This document shows positions 1 to 17,647 of a stretch of DNA of 64,000 nt, in pieces. The notes below the pieces were generated by a model. It saw nothing but the letters and a program-made list of their open reading frames with translations. It had not been told where the DNA came from and did not search any database. The stretch is from Anagrus nilaparvatae (taxonomy: Eukaryota > Arthropoda > Insecta > Hymenoptera > Mymaridae). The position numbers and the translations under genes were made by a program. The stretch lies in assembly GCA_022575985.1 (NCBI GenBank), contig JAKSXM010000137.1, positions 18,308,001 to 18,372,000 on the forward strand, read 5' to 3'. Every line of letters begins with the position of its first letter. Position 1 is the stretch's first letter.

Positions 1-2451
1 AAATCAGGTCAAAAAAATAATTTTTTTTTTTTTTAATGCAAATTAATCCTGAAATTAATTAAAAAATCAAAATCAACTAAATAAAATCTCTGCTCTATAT
101 TTATGATATAAAAATAAATTATCCACTTAAATGTTAATAAAGATAAATTAAAAAAATATTTAAATAAATACTACCCATAATAATAATAATAATAATAATT
201 AGAAAGTTACATTAACTATAAATACATGCATTAATAAAAAAATTAAATTAATTAAAAAATTAAATCAAAATAAATAATTTCTAAATAATTTTTAATCTTA
301 TCTATAAAAAACACAAAAAATCATTTATTTTAATTAAACAGTTTGACTGTAAAAATTTAACTACAGTAAAAAACAAACAAGTGTATATCAGTATGTGTGA
401 GGGGGAGTATTTGAAAAATATTTTTTACATTGCAATGTCAGATTGTTACAAGTACATAATTGTTTACATAACAAAAAAAAACTATACCTTAATTTAGATA
501 AATACAGTAATTATTTTCTTCCATACTTTATTTTTTCATTATTGAGAAATATTTTAATAGAAAACCTGCTACTCTTGTGATATTATTATAAAAAGTCACG
601 AAATTAGCAATAAAAAATTCTCTCATTTTTAGCTACAATTTTTTTTTGTTCTTTTCTCCAAAACAATTTTCATTCTATTTTTAAACAATTTTCTCCTTAA
701 AAAAAAAAATTTATATTCATTCTTACCATATTATTCTAATGACAATTTTCTCTCTGTGTGTGTACATACTTTCATTGTTTAGCCTGTATTCATTTATTTT
801 TATAAACATGTTTTTTTTTTTTTGCTTACTTACTATTTAATTTTTTTTTCTCATAAGCGAAAAATAAAAAAATTCTTCCGCCTTTTTTATATATATTATT
901 TTAATCACTGATCTCTATTTTTTTATTGTTATCATAATTTACTGTTATAAGTACAACTATTTAACTTCTTGTGTCTGTAATTTAATTACTTATTTTTTGG
1001 TTTGACTGTTTTTATAATTCTTTCTATTAAAATTTGTTTATATTTACAGTCAAGTATGTACTTTTTTATTCTTGCATAATAAGTAATTGATCATTATTTA
1101 AGTAATAAGAAATATTAGAAAGGATATTACAAAATGTCCTCATCTTGTAAGTGAAATCCTGGAATTAAGACTAATTGAAATAATTTGCAAATATTAAAAT
1201 TGAGTCTAGGCCAAATTCTGCAGAAGTATATCCTCTTCTTTGAAAATGTTTTTTTATTTCAATTACCACTGGTAAAAAACTCCACGAACATAAATGAACT
1301 CGTTAATGAATAAATTTAATAATTTAATTACCAATCTAAGTGAAGAAAATTTCTATAAGAAAATCCAAATTGCTCTATTAGAAAAAAAAAGTTAATTGTT
1401 GCTTAACTTGTTTTGAAAATCAGTTTATATAAATAAAAAAGTTTCAACAAAGATTATTATAAGTATTTAACATCAATTTCATCTACGTGATCAGCTAATA
1501 ATTATTGATTTGGCTGATGATCAAATAGCAGCTTCTTCTTTATTATTTTTTTTTTCTTTTTCAAAAGAGAAATTTTATTTAATAGTTACAAGGAAAGCCA
1601 AGATTAAAGATGAAAGTCTCTTTAAGGTTATTTATAGAAGAAGTATGTGCAATTATAATGGATTGCTATCGTACTAAAAGTTTTTGTTCTAATAATTTTC
1701 TTTGTTCTGTGTTTTAAAAAATTTGGTCTAAAACATAAGAGACTAATTACTGTCATGTGTTTCCTGGTTTTCATATGGAAAAATTGACCAACAAGAGCAA
1801 AAATAAAAATTTTATAGCAAGCGAACAATATTTCTAATAACAGAATAAAATCATAAACTATGGTATGAGTTTCTAGGGAATTCTAATTGCTATAATGCAT
1901 TAAGAAACTTATATAATTATAAAAATGATATTATATACATATAATCACTCTGATGATATTATATCATTAGGACAATAATATTCTGTAATCGTGACAACTG
2001 TATAAATCAGGATATAAATATCATTGGGGCCTCGATTGCTCTCGATTTGGACAATTATATTAAATTTTAATTAAATATTTAATATTTTATTAAATATTTT
2101 TTTTCAAAATATTTATTTTTTGGGGTATATAAAATGCCCAGATGTTTAATTTTGAATTTTACCTGACTAAATTTGAGTTCTGTATTAAAAGATTTTAATT
2201 TTTGCATGCTTTAGTTATCAATTATTGAACCCTGATCTAGTCTGTACGCGTTTATCAAGAAATACCGAGCCCTCGCCAATCATTATTCTTAGTGTGAATC
2301 ATATTCTTGGACCTTATACTATATGTTTCAGAGCAACTATAAGTTTCCAGTAATCAATCATGATTATTAATAGATAATCTGACTCTCTCTTACTCGTTAT
2401 TTTACTAGTTTATGATTGGATTTCATGCTAGTTGATCTGAATCAGACTGTA
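1..2451. other. AT-rich non-coding DNA
   Basis: Long A and T runs and a (TAA)n microsatellite near 178-198. No codon-like frame, RNA gene or clear transposon end was found. Confidence 0.6.
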
Positions 2452-2680
2452 TACTTAGTGAAACTTATTTTTAACACTTGCGAGAGAAAAAAAGCATCTA
2501 GTGGTAGATTATTAAAACCATGTTTTGCGATAAATTTAAAATTAAAAATTAACTTGTTACAAAATTTGTGTTGAACGAGGTGTTGAATTTGAATTTCGCG
2601 CCGTATATTATTTTAATTTTTTGCCGCTAGGTGCTATGGCTTTTTCTCTCGCAAGTGTCAAATATAAGCTCCACTAAGTA
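2452..2680. mobile_element. TA-flanked MITE (Tc1/mariner-like), 229 bp
   Basis: The ends read TACTTAGTG on both strands, followed by matching AACTTAT / AGCTTAT and then CACTTGCGAGAGAAAAA. The terminal inverted repeats run about 45 bp with a few mismatches. The element is flanked by TA at 2450-2451 and 2681-2682, the target duplication used by Tc1/mariner elements. No coding capacity. Confidence 0.75.
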
Positions 2681-2682
2681 TA

Positions 2683-4979
2683 TAAGGACTGAGGATATAT
2701 TACATCAGTGAGAGCTCGCTAATTCTTGATATATAAGATACGATGCGATATAAGGTATGTTTTATGACATAAATAATCTGTGCGTCAAAAATAATGAGAA
2801 GTAATACTAGAGAGCAGGATAAAAATATTTAATGGAAATAGACAACTTTGCATACCATAAGGGATATCTAAGTGCAGATCATTAGTGCACATAGTTATTC
2901 GAGTAGATATTAGAATACTGTAAACCACTGGATTAAACTTCACAAGGAAATATATCTCGAAATGTATCAAGCATATACAACCAAAAAATAAGGGAATTTC
3001 GGTAATTGGATAATAGCAAAACGCTGAGATTTTTTGGAATTTGTAGTATCCTCCTAATAATGCTGTCAGTAATAGCCTTAATTAAATTATTTCAAAGTAG
3101 CAGATTATAATAATCTTTCACCAAAATAATACCTCCCTAACTAAACAGCGTCCAGCAATTATGAATACTGCGAGAGGATTAAACGCTAGAATGATTTAAC
3201 CACCAATCCGAGTTCATCAGCCTAACATTATATATAGACGAGGAATCTGGAGTTCAGAGTTACATAAGAACTAAAAATTTAAGGTATTTCATATATATAT
3301 ACTAACTGTAATAGGTAAAACAAGATGACGACAAAGTCTTTGTAGGAATAGGTTTGGAATAGGTAGAAAGTTGGATGAGATGAACCAAGAAGAAGAAAGA
3401 AAGCTTTGAAATGTTTAAATCAAATTTAAAAATTTAAATGGAGAATCATATTCAAAAAAAGGTTCCAAGTCTACAATAGGAAAACAAACAGTTTTGAGTA
3501 CCACTCGAATACCTCGAAATTAATAACGAATTTGTAACGAATTGAAATTTGAACAAATACAAAGAACTTTACAGTTATCAACGATTAAAAAAATAATGGA
3601 ATTTTAAAACTCCTCTAGGAATCCAATAATCTTCCTTTTGGTTGATTTTATTAATGAAATAAGCCAGACCAAACTGAGACCAAATAACAAAAATAGACCT
3701 CAAATTATGCGCTTTAAGATACCTTTTCAATTTCAAATCATAAACGAATAAATAAAAAAAATCAAACTAGAAATTGAACAAAATAATTCCGTTAGGTAAC
3801 ATTAGGTATTCCAATAAAATAAGTTTATGGAATTGAAAAAAAAGTGTCCTTGAATAATGATGCAGATGATTTATATCACAAAAAGATTTTAAAAGAGTAA
3901 CAAAAAAAATTTGGAAATAAACACAAGTATAAACATCTCTACATATATGTGTAAATCTCCCCTATAATTCTGGTCGAGATTCTGGTTGACACACATAAAA
4001 AATGAGAAGAAAATCTTTCACCTTCATTTATCGATATTATTACCTGTTTTTTGCCTGTTTTATAATATTAAACTATAAACACACATATCTACATTGCATA
4101 TACCAACACACATAGTACCAATTATTTACTTATTTTTTTATATACACATTAACTTTGTAGTGGATAAAAAAAAAATAATAATAGTTCCTTTTTCTCACGA
4201 ATAATGTTCATTCATTTCCCCTATATGTCAGTTCAATTTGCAGAAAAACTTGCGCCTTTTTTTTTTAATTCTAAAACCTCTCTTTCTAACTACCATCAGC
4301 TGCTGTTGCAAATGCATTTTACCGGCGGATAGAAAGTAGCATTTTTTTTTCTTATATTTTTTTTTATTTTCAAAAGACAAGTGCATTTATACAACGTATA
4401 TATTAGTTGCATATAAATACGCATGCACTTTTTTTTAGTATAGTAAAAATGAGCAATACTCCTCGCGCGCGTTCTTGACGATGCTCTGAACGGTCGTTGG
4501 CATTTTTTTTTTCTTTATGATGTACTTACGTGCAATTGTATTATTATACTGCAAAAAAAAAGAATGCTTAAATGTTATAAGAGAGTAATAATCGTTACAC
4601 CATTTTTTTTTTTAAATATGGTAATATTTATGAGGAAGATATTAAGGGGAGACAAATCGAGCCATTTAAGACATATCATTAAAAATGCTTTTATACTATA
4701 CATTATTTATATATTTTAAATATGCATTTTGTATTAATGTGTGTTTGTGTATATATTTAATTGAGAAATAAAAGAATAAACATGATGATATTGCAAAACA
4801 GATTTAAATCAAACCATTTAACAGGCACTTAGGAATATTTAAAATTTTACAAATTCAGGGCAAAAAAAGGCTATTTTCTACCCTAGGGAGGCAGTTTTTT
4901 TGCCCATTATATGTATGTATGTTCTTGTGTTCAATCTTACGTTATGTCGGAGGTTGCCAATAACACATGCAAATAAACA
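2683..4979. other. AT-rich non-coding DNA with one CpG-rich patch
   Basis: Mostly simple AT-rich sequence. The exception is 4455-4505, a short CpG-rich block. No supported gene. Confidence 0.5.
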
Positions 4980-5640
4980 AATAAAGCCGAAATTTCTAAA
5001 AATGAAAAAATTTTCAAACACACTTTATTCCATTTTTAGCAGCTTTTTTGGGCTCTTTGGCCCGGTGAACCACGTGAACCATATTTATATCAGTTTTTAA
5101 CTATTTCAAACCATTTTCTGTACCAAAAAAAGAAAAATTTGAAGAAAAAAAAAAATTAGAGATTTTTCCATATATACCCCTTTCGATTTTGGCCAAAATA
5201 AAAATTGTTAAAAAAATGCTGTTCCTCTATTACATTATCACTTTTTTTACTAGAAAACTTGATTTTTAAGGAATTTTAACTAATTTAAATGGTTTGAAGC
5301 GAATAAATCCAAAATTTCAGAAATGCAAAAATTTTTAAACTCACTTAAATCCGACTTAAATCCATTTATATCAGGTTTTTTGGGCTCTATGACCCGGATA
5401 ACCATATTGATATAAGTTTTTAACTGTTTCAAACCATTTCCGGTACCAAAAAACGAAAAATTTGAAGAAAAAAAAAATTGGACATTTTTCCATATATACC
5501 CCTTTCAAATTTGGGCAAAATAAAAATTTTCAAAAAAATCCTGTTTGCCCTTTTCATCCGCACTTTTTTTATTAGAAAACTTGGTTAATAAGGAATTTTA
5601 ACTAATTCAAGTGGTTTTATGCGAATAAAACCAAAATTTC
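4980..5640 (+). repeat. Two-copy tandem repeat, about 320-bp unit
   Basis: Copy 1 is about 4980-5300 and copy 2 about 5301-5620; the start of a third copy is at 5621-5640. Shared landmarks are GGGCTCT followed by CCCGG, TTTCAAACCATTT, CCATATATACCCCTTTC and AGGAATTTTAACTAAT. The copies have diverged moderately. Confidence 0.7.
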
Positions 5641-5649
5641 AAAAGATCC

Positions 5650-5850
5650 AATCTTCATTTCTTCTTTCCCCGCATCCTCCCGAAAGCTCATAAATTAATT
5701 TCCCCATTTTCTTGGATCATCATTACTTATTCCAAATGTCTTGTAATATTTTAACTAGCTCATTTTCTCAGCACTCTGGAAAGTTTTTCAAAAACTCTTC
5801 CGTTATCCCATCTTCACCAGCTGATTTCACATTTAGATCATCTTGTAGCA
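5650..5850 (-). pseudogene. Decayed non-LTR retrotransposon reverse-transcriptase fragment
   Basis: On the minus strand, from about 5850 downward, a frame reads ...SAGEDGITEEFLKNFPEC, a stop, then ENELVKILQDIWNK. This is the KAPGPDGI-type motif and following helix of LINE reverse transcriptases as found in insect elements. Stops and frame breaks show that it is dead. Only about 200 bp remain. Confidence 0.65.
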
Positions 5851-6928
5851 GAATAGACTATTAGCTTATTATAATAACTGTAAAGTGGTGCATTTATTTG
5901 TTAAATTTGTCTAAATGATATTTTATATATAGTTCTAATTTAAATACTGCAAAAAAACCAAAAAATATAAAATAATTTATAAAAAATCATCAATTGGCCT
6001 CAAACGCACATTCCGATAAAAATTTCACCACAAACCACAAATATTTTTTTATAGCTTTTTCAGCTATAGTTATATTTATTGTTTACTTTTTTCGACTTTG
6101 TTTCTTATATATTTTCTGGATTAAAAAATTAATCAAAAAGGTCAGAAATTGTGTCTGTTGTGGTGATCTCATCATTGACAAGGGACTTAATTAATGGGGC
6201 TCAAAAAATTACCTAAATAAAAAAACAACTTAATTTTCCCCAATTCTCATGCAATCATCAGTTTTAAAACAATAATTCCTAAAAAGGTATAAATATTTCT
6301 TTAAAGAAACAAAATTATCGCGAAAGTAATCAAATTTACACGTAAAAAAAATATAAGACAAACTAAACGTATTACGTTACTGAAATATGATTAGTATTGT
6401 AAGTTGTTGAATGGAAAGATTAAACGTTGAATTGTCAAATAAAAACATTAAACCAACAAATACTTTGTTGATTCAAGCAAAATTAAAATTGTTAAGTTAA
6501 CCACTTAAATCTTTGTTGAATCAACATAGTGTTAGATAAACCAACAACCTACAACATTAATATGATAATTTTAATAGTTAGGTCAATGCTTTTTCTTTTA
6601 TATTAAAATATTTATTCATTCTTTCTCTTTCTATCTTATTATGCTCTTCTCTTTCAGCAGCGCGCTTTTGTTTATATTATTATTCAATAAAGAAATGGAA
6701 TTTCCTAAAAATTTTTAATGATAGTTTTAAGTATTATTTTTAAATATAAATTTCACTGCAGGTATGCATAATTTACTTTTGCTTATATTATTATTCATTA
6801 TTATTATAATAAAGAAATGGGATTTCCCGAGGATTTCCTAAAAATTATTTATGATAGTTTTAACTTGTATTTCGCTGGGTATGTATAATTTACTCTGCAT
6901 ATAATTTCGAAAATTATTATCTGTAACA

Positions 6929-7087
6929 TATTGGGAAGTAACGTGACCGATGCGACATCTAGAAAGTCAATGTTAATTTTGTATTGAACTAAACTTAGAG
7001 GGTTTTTCAATGACCCTCTAAGTTTAGTTCAATACAAAATTAACATTGACTTTCTAGATGTCGCATCGGTCACGTTACTTCCCAATA
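6929..7087. repeat. Perfect 75-bp inverted repeat with 9-nt loop
   Basis: Arms 6929-7003 and 7013-7087 are exact reverse complements as far as I can read, and the loop is 7004-7012. The arm starts TATTGGGAAGTAACGTGACC and ends CTTAGAGGGT. It could be a young mobile hairpin, a source of hairpin RNA, or a fold-back chimera made during library construction or assembly. Confidence 0.9.
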
Positions 7088-7119
7088 GTACTTAAAATTT
7101 TTTTATTAAATACAATACA

Positions 7120-7193
7120 ACTGTCCTGTTAGCAGAATGGATAATCACGCTGTCTCGGAAGCCGCGGTACTCGAGTTCGATCCCAGTAGCAGT
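7120..7193 (+). pseudogene. tRNA-like sequence (tRNA pseudogene or SINE head)
   Basis: It contains TTAGCAGAATGGATAATC, which resembles a tRNA D-arm, and GAGTTCGATCC, which matches the B box and T-loop. ACTG at the 5' end pairs with CAGT at the 3' end. The anticodon and T stems have mismatches, so it is probably not a working tRNA. A T run follows at 7199-7203. No CCA and no plausible intron. Confidence 0.5.
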
Positions 7194-7469
7194 CAAAATT
7201 TTTCTTCGGTTTTTTTTAACAGATTTTAAATTAATAAATATATACCTATAAGTACATAAATAAATATAAAAAAATAATTATAAAAAAAAAAATAATTAAT
7301 TTAAAAAAAAAAATAATAAATAAAAAAAAAAATAAAAAAATAATTTTTTTTAAATAAAATTTTCACTCCGTTTGAATCAACTAAGTAACTATGACAATTC
7401 AACAAATACTTTGTTGGCATATTTCAACAAAGTTATTTGTCAATACAACTTAGAATTTTTTTCCGTGTA

Positions 7470-10400
7470 CCTTTTCATACTTCTAGCCGCAATTTCTCAT
7501 GTATTCATTTAAAGAATGAATTTTTTTTTAACGAATTAATTTTTTTGGTAACTTAAATTCCTATAAAGTAAAAGCGTGGGGAATTGATTAAAAAAGTATG
7601 TTACTATAATTATAGTCTTATTTTGGACTTACATGAAAGTACGCCGGTGAACATACATTGTGAGTGTATGCACTTAGAAAACGAATGAATTGAGACCAAA
7701 CGAAAGTAATTTTATCAAAGTATGAATTGATATATGAAGCCTTTCGTGTCAATTTAGCCACTTTAAATTTAGAATTTCTTTTTTATGGAAAAAGTACAGG
7801 AAGTAACAAAATTTATATAATTATCTCTCACCTGTGATGCTGCCACGGTGTATGAATCTTGAAAAGAATTTATATGAATGCAGTTTATCGCATCTTTAAT
7901 TTAACGCTTCCTGCTGCATACTCAACAAAATGAAGTTTTGTATACTTTCAAAATGTAATTATTAGGTTTTGATTCTAGTTTGAAGCATTTTATTTGGATG
8001 TTAGAAAATATATTTGCATATTTTTGAATTTCTAAATGATAGTTTTCGGCTAAATGCGAAATTTGATCACAAATTTTTAAGGAATTTTGTAACTAAGTAG
8101 CTAGCATTTTTAATTGATTTTTAATGATTTATTGTCCAAAAAATGATTCGAACTATAATAATTTACAAAAGAATCCCAACTCATTAATTTCTAAAATTTT
8201 TTAAGAGATGAATTAATTTTTTAACAATCTCTGATCAATCTGCATTTAATTTCGCAAAATAAAATCTAAATCCCAAACGATTAATTACCATTAAAATCAA
8301 ATTATTGAAAAACAAGCATCTCTTCAACTTCAAAATCAGGTTTTAAACAAAATTTCTCGGAATAATAAAATTTCTCAAAAATAATAATTAAATTTTGGAA
8401 TGCAATCCATCACGAAAGTACAAGAAATATTTTTCATTAAAATATCAGCTACCAATACATATAAAAAATTTTTTTATTAAAATTCAATGTCATTGCGTGT
8501 GTATTCACTCGAATGCATTTATTTTTTTATGGGAAAAAAAAAATAATAATATTATAAATAATATACATAAAAACGCGTAATACAACTCATCAATGTGCGC
8601 AATGCAATGCGACCAGGAATTTATCCTACTTTTCCTTCAAAACTTTTCTTCTTTATAATAAGAGATAATATTATAAATGATAATTATGGGTACTTATGAA
8701 ATCATCTCTCTATATTATTTTATGAAAATTCTTGGTCTTTGATTATAATATTTTATAGTACTAACTAGTATAGTAACTTTTTTTTTCAATGATTTTCACT
8801 TTATGTTAGTAAAAATAAACCAAACACGTGACTTTATTGCTTTTCACCTTTTTACAACAGCGACCTGTTGAACATTTAATGTTTAGTAACGTGTTTATGA
8901 CCTGGTTGTATATGGGCAGTAATATAATAGTGAATGTTTTTTTTTGTATGTGTGTGTGTGTGTTATTATTATTTTATGTACAAATTGTGACATAGTACTT
9001 TAAGGGAATATTTATTTATATGATGTACAAGTGATGAATTTTTTTTAATGCATGCTCGATGAATGTGCAGTAAATAACTAAAATTTATTATTTTATACCT
9101 ATATTTATTTATGATATGATAGACAGGAGAATATTGAAAAATGTTTTATTTTTTTTTTAGATTTATTTATTACATGCATGGATATTAAATATTGGTATAT
9201 GGAGAGTTTCAGGTTGAATATTGAAGATGAGTAACTGTTTGGTTGGTCAAATCACTTCAAGATTTAAAGATAGATTAAAGCATTCGTGTGATTAATCAAA
9301 GTCCAGAAACCTAAATAATTTCTCGAATAATTTTCAGTTCCTAAATTGTTTAATATCAAATCTATTTGACCTCTCCCCCTTAAAAAAGACGTCAAAATTT
9401 TTTACCTTTCCTTCCTGAATTTGGGGCCTTTTTCAAGTACCCCTCCTTATATGAAGGTGCCCATGTTAAAAATTAAAAAATTTAATGCACGGTTGTTCAA
9501 ATTTCCTTCAGACTCATAACTTTAAACCAAGCCTTAAACCATCAAAATATCTTCAATTTAGAGCAATTAAAGCCTGCATTGTTAGAGATTTTTAACAATT
9601 GAGAGAAAAAATAGAAAAAAAAATTAAAAATACATTTATGCACTCAAAATCAAGCTAAAAATCTAATCATAACTAAAAATGATTCATATATCATTAACCT
9701 TACTCCTAATCTCTAGAAAATTATTTGCAAATTTTATAATTATAAATAAATGGAGACTCGATTTTTCTTTATACTTAACATTTACAGCTGATTGTAAATC
9801 CAATCTTCGCATAATTTTTTAAATTTACTTATGAATTTATAATTTGTAAAAAATTTATAAATGGAAAACCTCGTGAAAAACAGTAAATTACACATATTGA
9901 AAATAAATTTTATGATTATCAAAATAATAAATTTTCTAAAATAAGTAGGTACACACGTGCAGTAATTTTAGATAACAATTTAAATAATAAATAACTTACG
10001 TGTTAAAAATTTCTATATATAATTCCAAAAATTGATGAATTATTAAAAAAAAAAAAAACTCATAATAATTTTATTATATACTATTTTTGTCATTTACAAG
10101 AAACGCTATTATTTTGAAATATTCCAATATAAAAAAATATCTAATTTTATAAAATTTAAATTGAAAACCATTATTTTGATGAACAAAAAAAAAGTATCCC
10201 AAACAGCTTATAAATTATAGCACAGGAGATAAAAAAGAAAAAATTTTTTTGTATTTTTTTAGCCTCGATTTTTATTGTTCATACATTTATATTGTTTTGT
10301 GTATTACTTAGTAATTGAAATAATACGTGATACAGAAAAATAATAATCGATGGCATTGGTATTTTTCATTCAATTTAAAACGAGTTTTAAAACGAAATCA

Positions 10401-10664
10401 AAAAAAGTTTTTTGACAAAAAACAGTTTTTTTTTTATTTGTAAAAATTGTAAAACTTGCATAAGAAGTATTAGTTTAATTGCTTAGTTTTTGTTTAAAAT
10501 TTTTTAAATAAATAAAATACTGAAAATTGTGCTAAAATTGTATTTTTAAATTCGTAAGTTTAAATATGAGAGTTTCCATAGTAAATGAGCTCCATTTGAG
10601 TTGATATAGAGTTACAGAATTTCTGTAATTTTTTAGCTGAAATTAGAAAATTTTGTAAATTTTT
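7470..10664. other. AT-rich non-coding DNA
   Basis: No codon-like frame, RNA gene or transposon end seen. It is presumably the upstream intron or intergenic DNA of Magi. Confidence 0.5.
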
Positions 10665-10823
10665 GGAGGGGGCCTACATGGGTCAAAATTTTCCTGATTT
10701 TTTTTGCATAATTTGAAACTTGATTATAAAAAAATACTTGTATAATATTTATTTCTGTAGTTTCAGATTATTCAAAAAAATTATCAAATTTCGACCCATT
10801 CAAGGCCCCTACTTACAGCCTCC
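10665..10823. repeat. Old hairpin element
   Basis: The left arm near 10665-10720 (GGAGGGGGCCTACATGGGTC) pairs imperfectly with the right arm near 10767-10823 (CGACCCATTCAAGGCCCCTA). About 80 percent of positions pair by eye. No target duplication was identified. Confidence 0.6.
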
Positions 10824-11342
10824 TCAATAATCGAACACCTCAAACAAAAAATTTTCTAAAAAAAGATTGTTACCCTGTCCAAATTAGCTGGAATAACTCA
10901 TATAGAATTTATTTTATGTTGATTTTAATGCAAAAGAAAGATCATAATTTAATTTTATATGTTTTGGCAGAAAATTTTCAACATGCATTTCCTGTTTTAA
11001 ATTTTATTTTTATTTTAAAAAAAATTATGCATTTCTTTTTTTAACTCGCTTTTTATTAATTTTTTTTTCTAAATACTTAGCTAATCACATGCATCCGAGC
11101 ACGCATCCTATGAGATGCACAGGATGCAATAACTACATAAATCTATAAAAATAACTAGAACTCAATATTTATAATAAAAATTGTATTAATAAAATTTTAG
11201 GAAAAAATTTTCTATAAATAAAAACGAATAATAATTAAAAGAAAAGCAAAAATAATTAAATTACATCGATTAATAATTGCATTATGTTTTATATGTTACA
11301 GGTTGAAAAAGATGAAATCATAATAACAAAGTTCGATATAAA

Positions 11343-16471
<5,129 letters not shown>

Positions 16472-17506
16472 TCAGATTATCAAACTACTAAAAGCAAGTA
16501 GCTCAAAATAACATCATCAGCTTTACATCGTATTGTTTGTTACTCGTCTCACTGACTTCATTTTTTTAACCATCAATCAAACATCAAAAAATTTCATTAT
16601 TTTTTATTTTCTTAATTAAAATGTTTTATTGTTTATTTTTTTATTATTTTTTTTTTAATTTTTATCCAATATTTATTTTTTATCACATTTTAATGAACAA
16701 TGAACTAAGGACTCAAAAATTTCTCTTATGTAGATGAGAAAATAAAAACAAAAATTGTTGAGTTTATTGAATTCTACTTGTGATAATAAATAAATATTTA
16801 TAATTATTATATTATAAAGAAATAAGTGTTATATTAATATAGTTTTTAATTTTTAAGAAAATATCATTGTAAAATAATAATTTTACATGTGCTTTTTATT
16901 TTGTTTGATCATTAATATTATATAATATGATGCATATATACACTGTGCTTTTTATATCATTATATAAAAGAGGATTGGCTTGATTTAAAAAATCTGAATT
17001 TTTGATTTATTAAAAATAAAGTACTAGGTATACTTATCGATACATATGTAAAATAATTTTTTTTTAAGTAATGAAATCTAGCCATAACTCTTATATAAAA
17101 CGATCTGAATGATTTTTTTTTATATTAACTATAAAATATGCTAATGCTAATCTTATCAATAACGAGAGCTTGTTATTAATTTTTAAAAATACATTTAAAA
17201 AAAATGGGCCAAGTTTTACATATTCATATTCATATATTATGATGAAAAAAATATTTACAATAAATATATATATTTATTAATGAAAGAGCTTGATCACAAA
17301 ATACATTAATTTTAACAAAATATTTGAATGTTTTTCCTATAACTAACATGTTTGTGATAATATATGAAGAAATAGTGCCTTGTGTGTATTCTACAATATT
17401 AACATAATTCCTTGTATCAATTTATGATAATTTAATATATAAAAAAAATTGCTTCATTAAAAAAATATGCACTACAAAAATGTTAGATATATAATTTATA
17501 TTGTAG
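16472..17506 (+). other. Magi 3' UTR or last intron
   Basis: AT-rich DNA after the stop at 16471. AATAAA motifs occur at 16741-16746 and 16785-16790, so a short 3' UTR isoform could end near 16.8 kb. If the exon at 17507 is used, 16433-17506 is an intron. No open frame is seen. Confidence 0.5.
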
Positions 17507-17647
17507 AATTACAAAATGCTCTGCCAAATGAACAATTATAAGGATGGTGAACCATTGTATGAATTCAGCAAACACAAAGAAAAATCAAAAACTCGAATTT
17601 CTTTATCTCTTGATTGTTGCTGCTCAACAAGAAAAGGGCGTAGATGA
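17507..17647 (+). CDS. Magi: Candidate alternative terminal exon of Magi
   Basis: It starts after the acceptor TTTATATTGTAG. In the frame required by the phase-0 donor at 16433 it reads 46 sense codons and a TGA at 17645-17647. The tail is basic and contains a cysteine triplet (CCC) before the end STRKGRR. Splicing 16298-16432 to this exon would give a protein of 1057 residues instead of 1023. Base composition is clearly less AT-rich than the flanks. That it is used is an inference; no transcript evidence is available here. Confidence 0.5.
   Translation, partial: NYKMLCQMNNYKDGEPLYEFSKHKEKSKTRISLSLDCCCSTRKGRR

Larger units (their letters stand above)
6337..7469. mobile_element. Putative non-autonomous element with TACACG ends
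   Basis: The left end reads TACACGTAAAAAAAATATAAG and the right end, reverse complemented, TACACGGAAAAAAATTCTAAG. Just inside each end are copies of AACAAATACTTTGTTG. No clear target duplication was found, so the exact borders are uncertain. The interior holds the perfect hairpin (6929-7087) and the tRNA-like sequence. Confidence 0.45.

Noticed and set aside
17610..17630. 16-bp identity between 17611-17626 region and Magi exon 8 (ATTGTTGCTGCTCAA)
   Set aside because: The reading frames differ (CCCS versus IVAAQ) and the match does not extend, so duplication is not supported.
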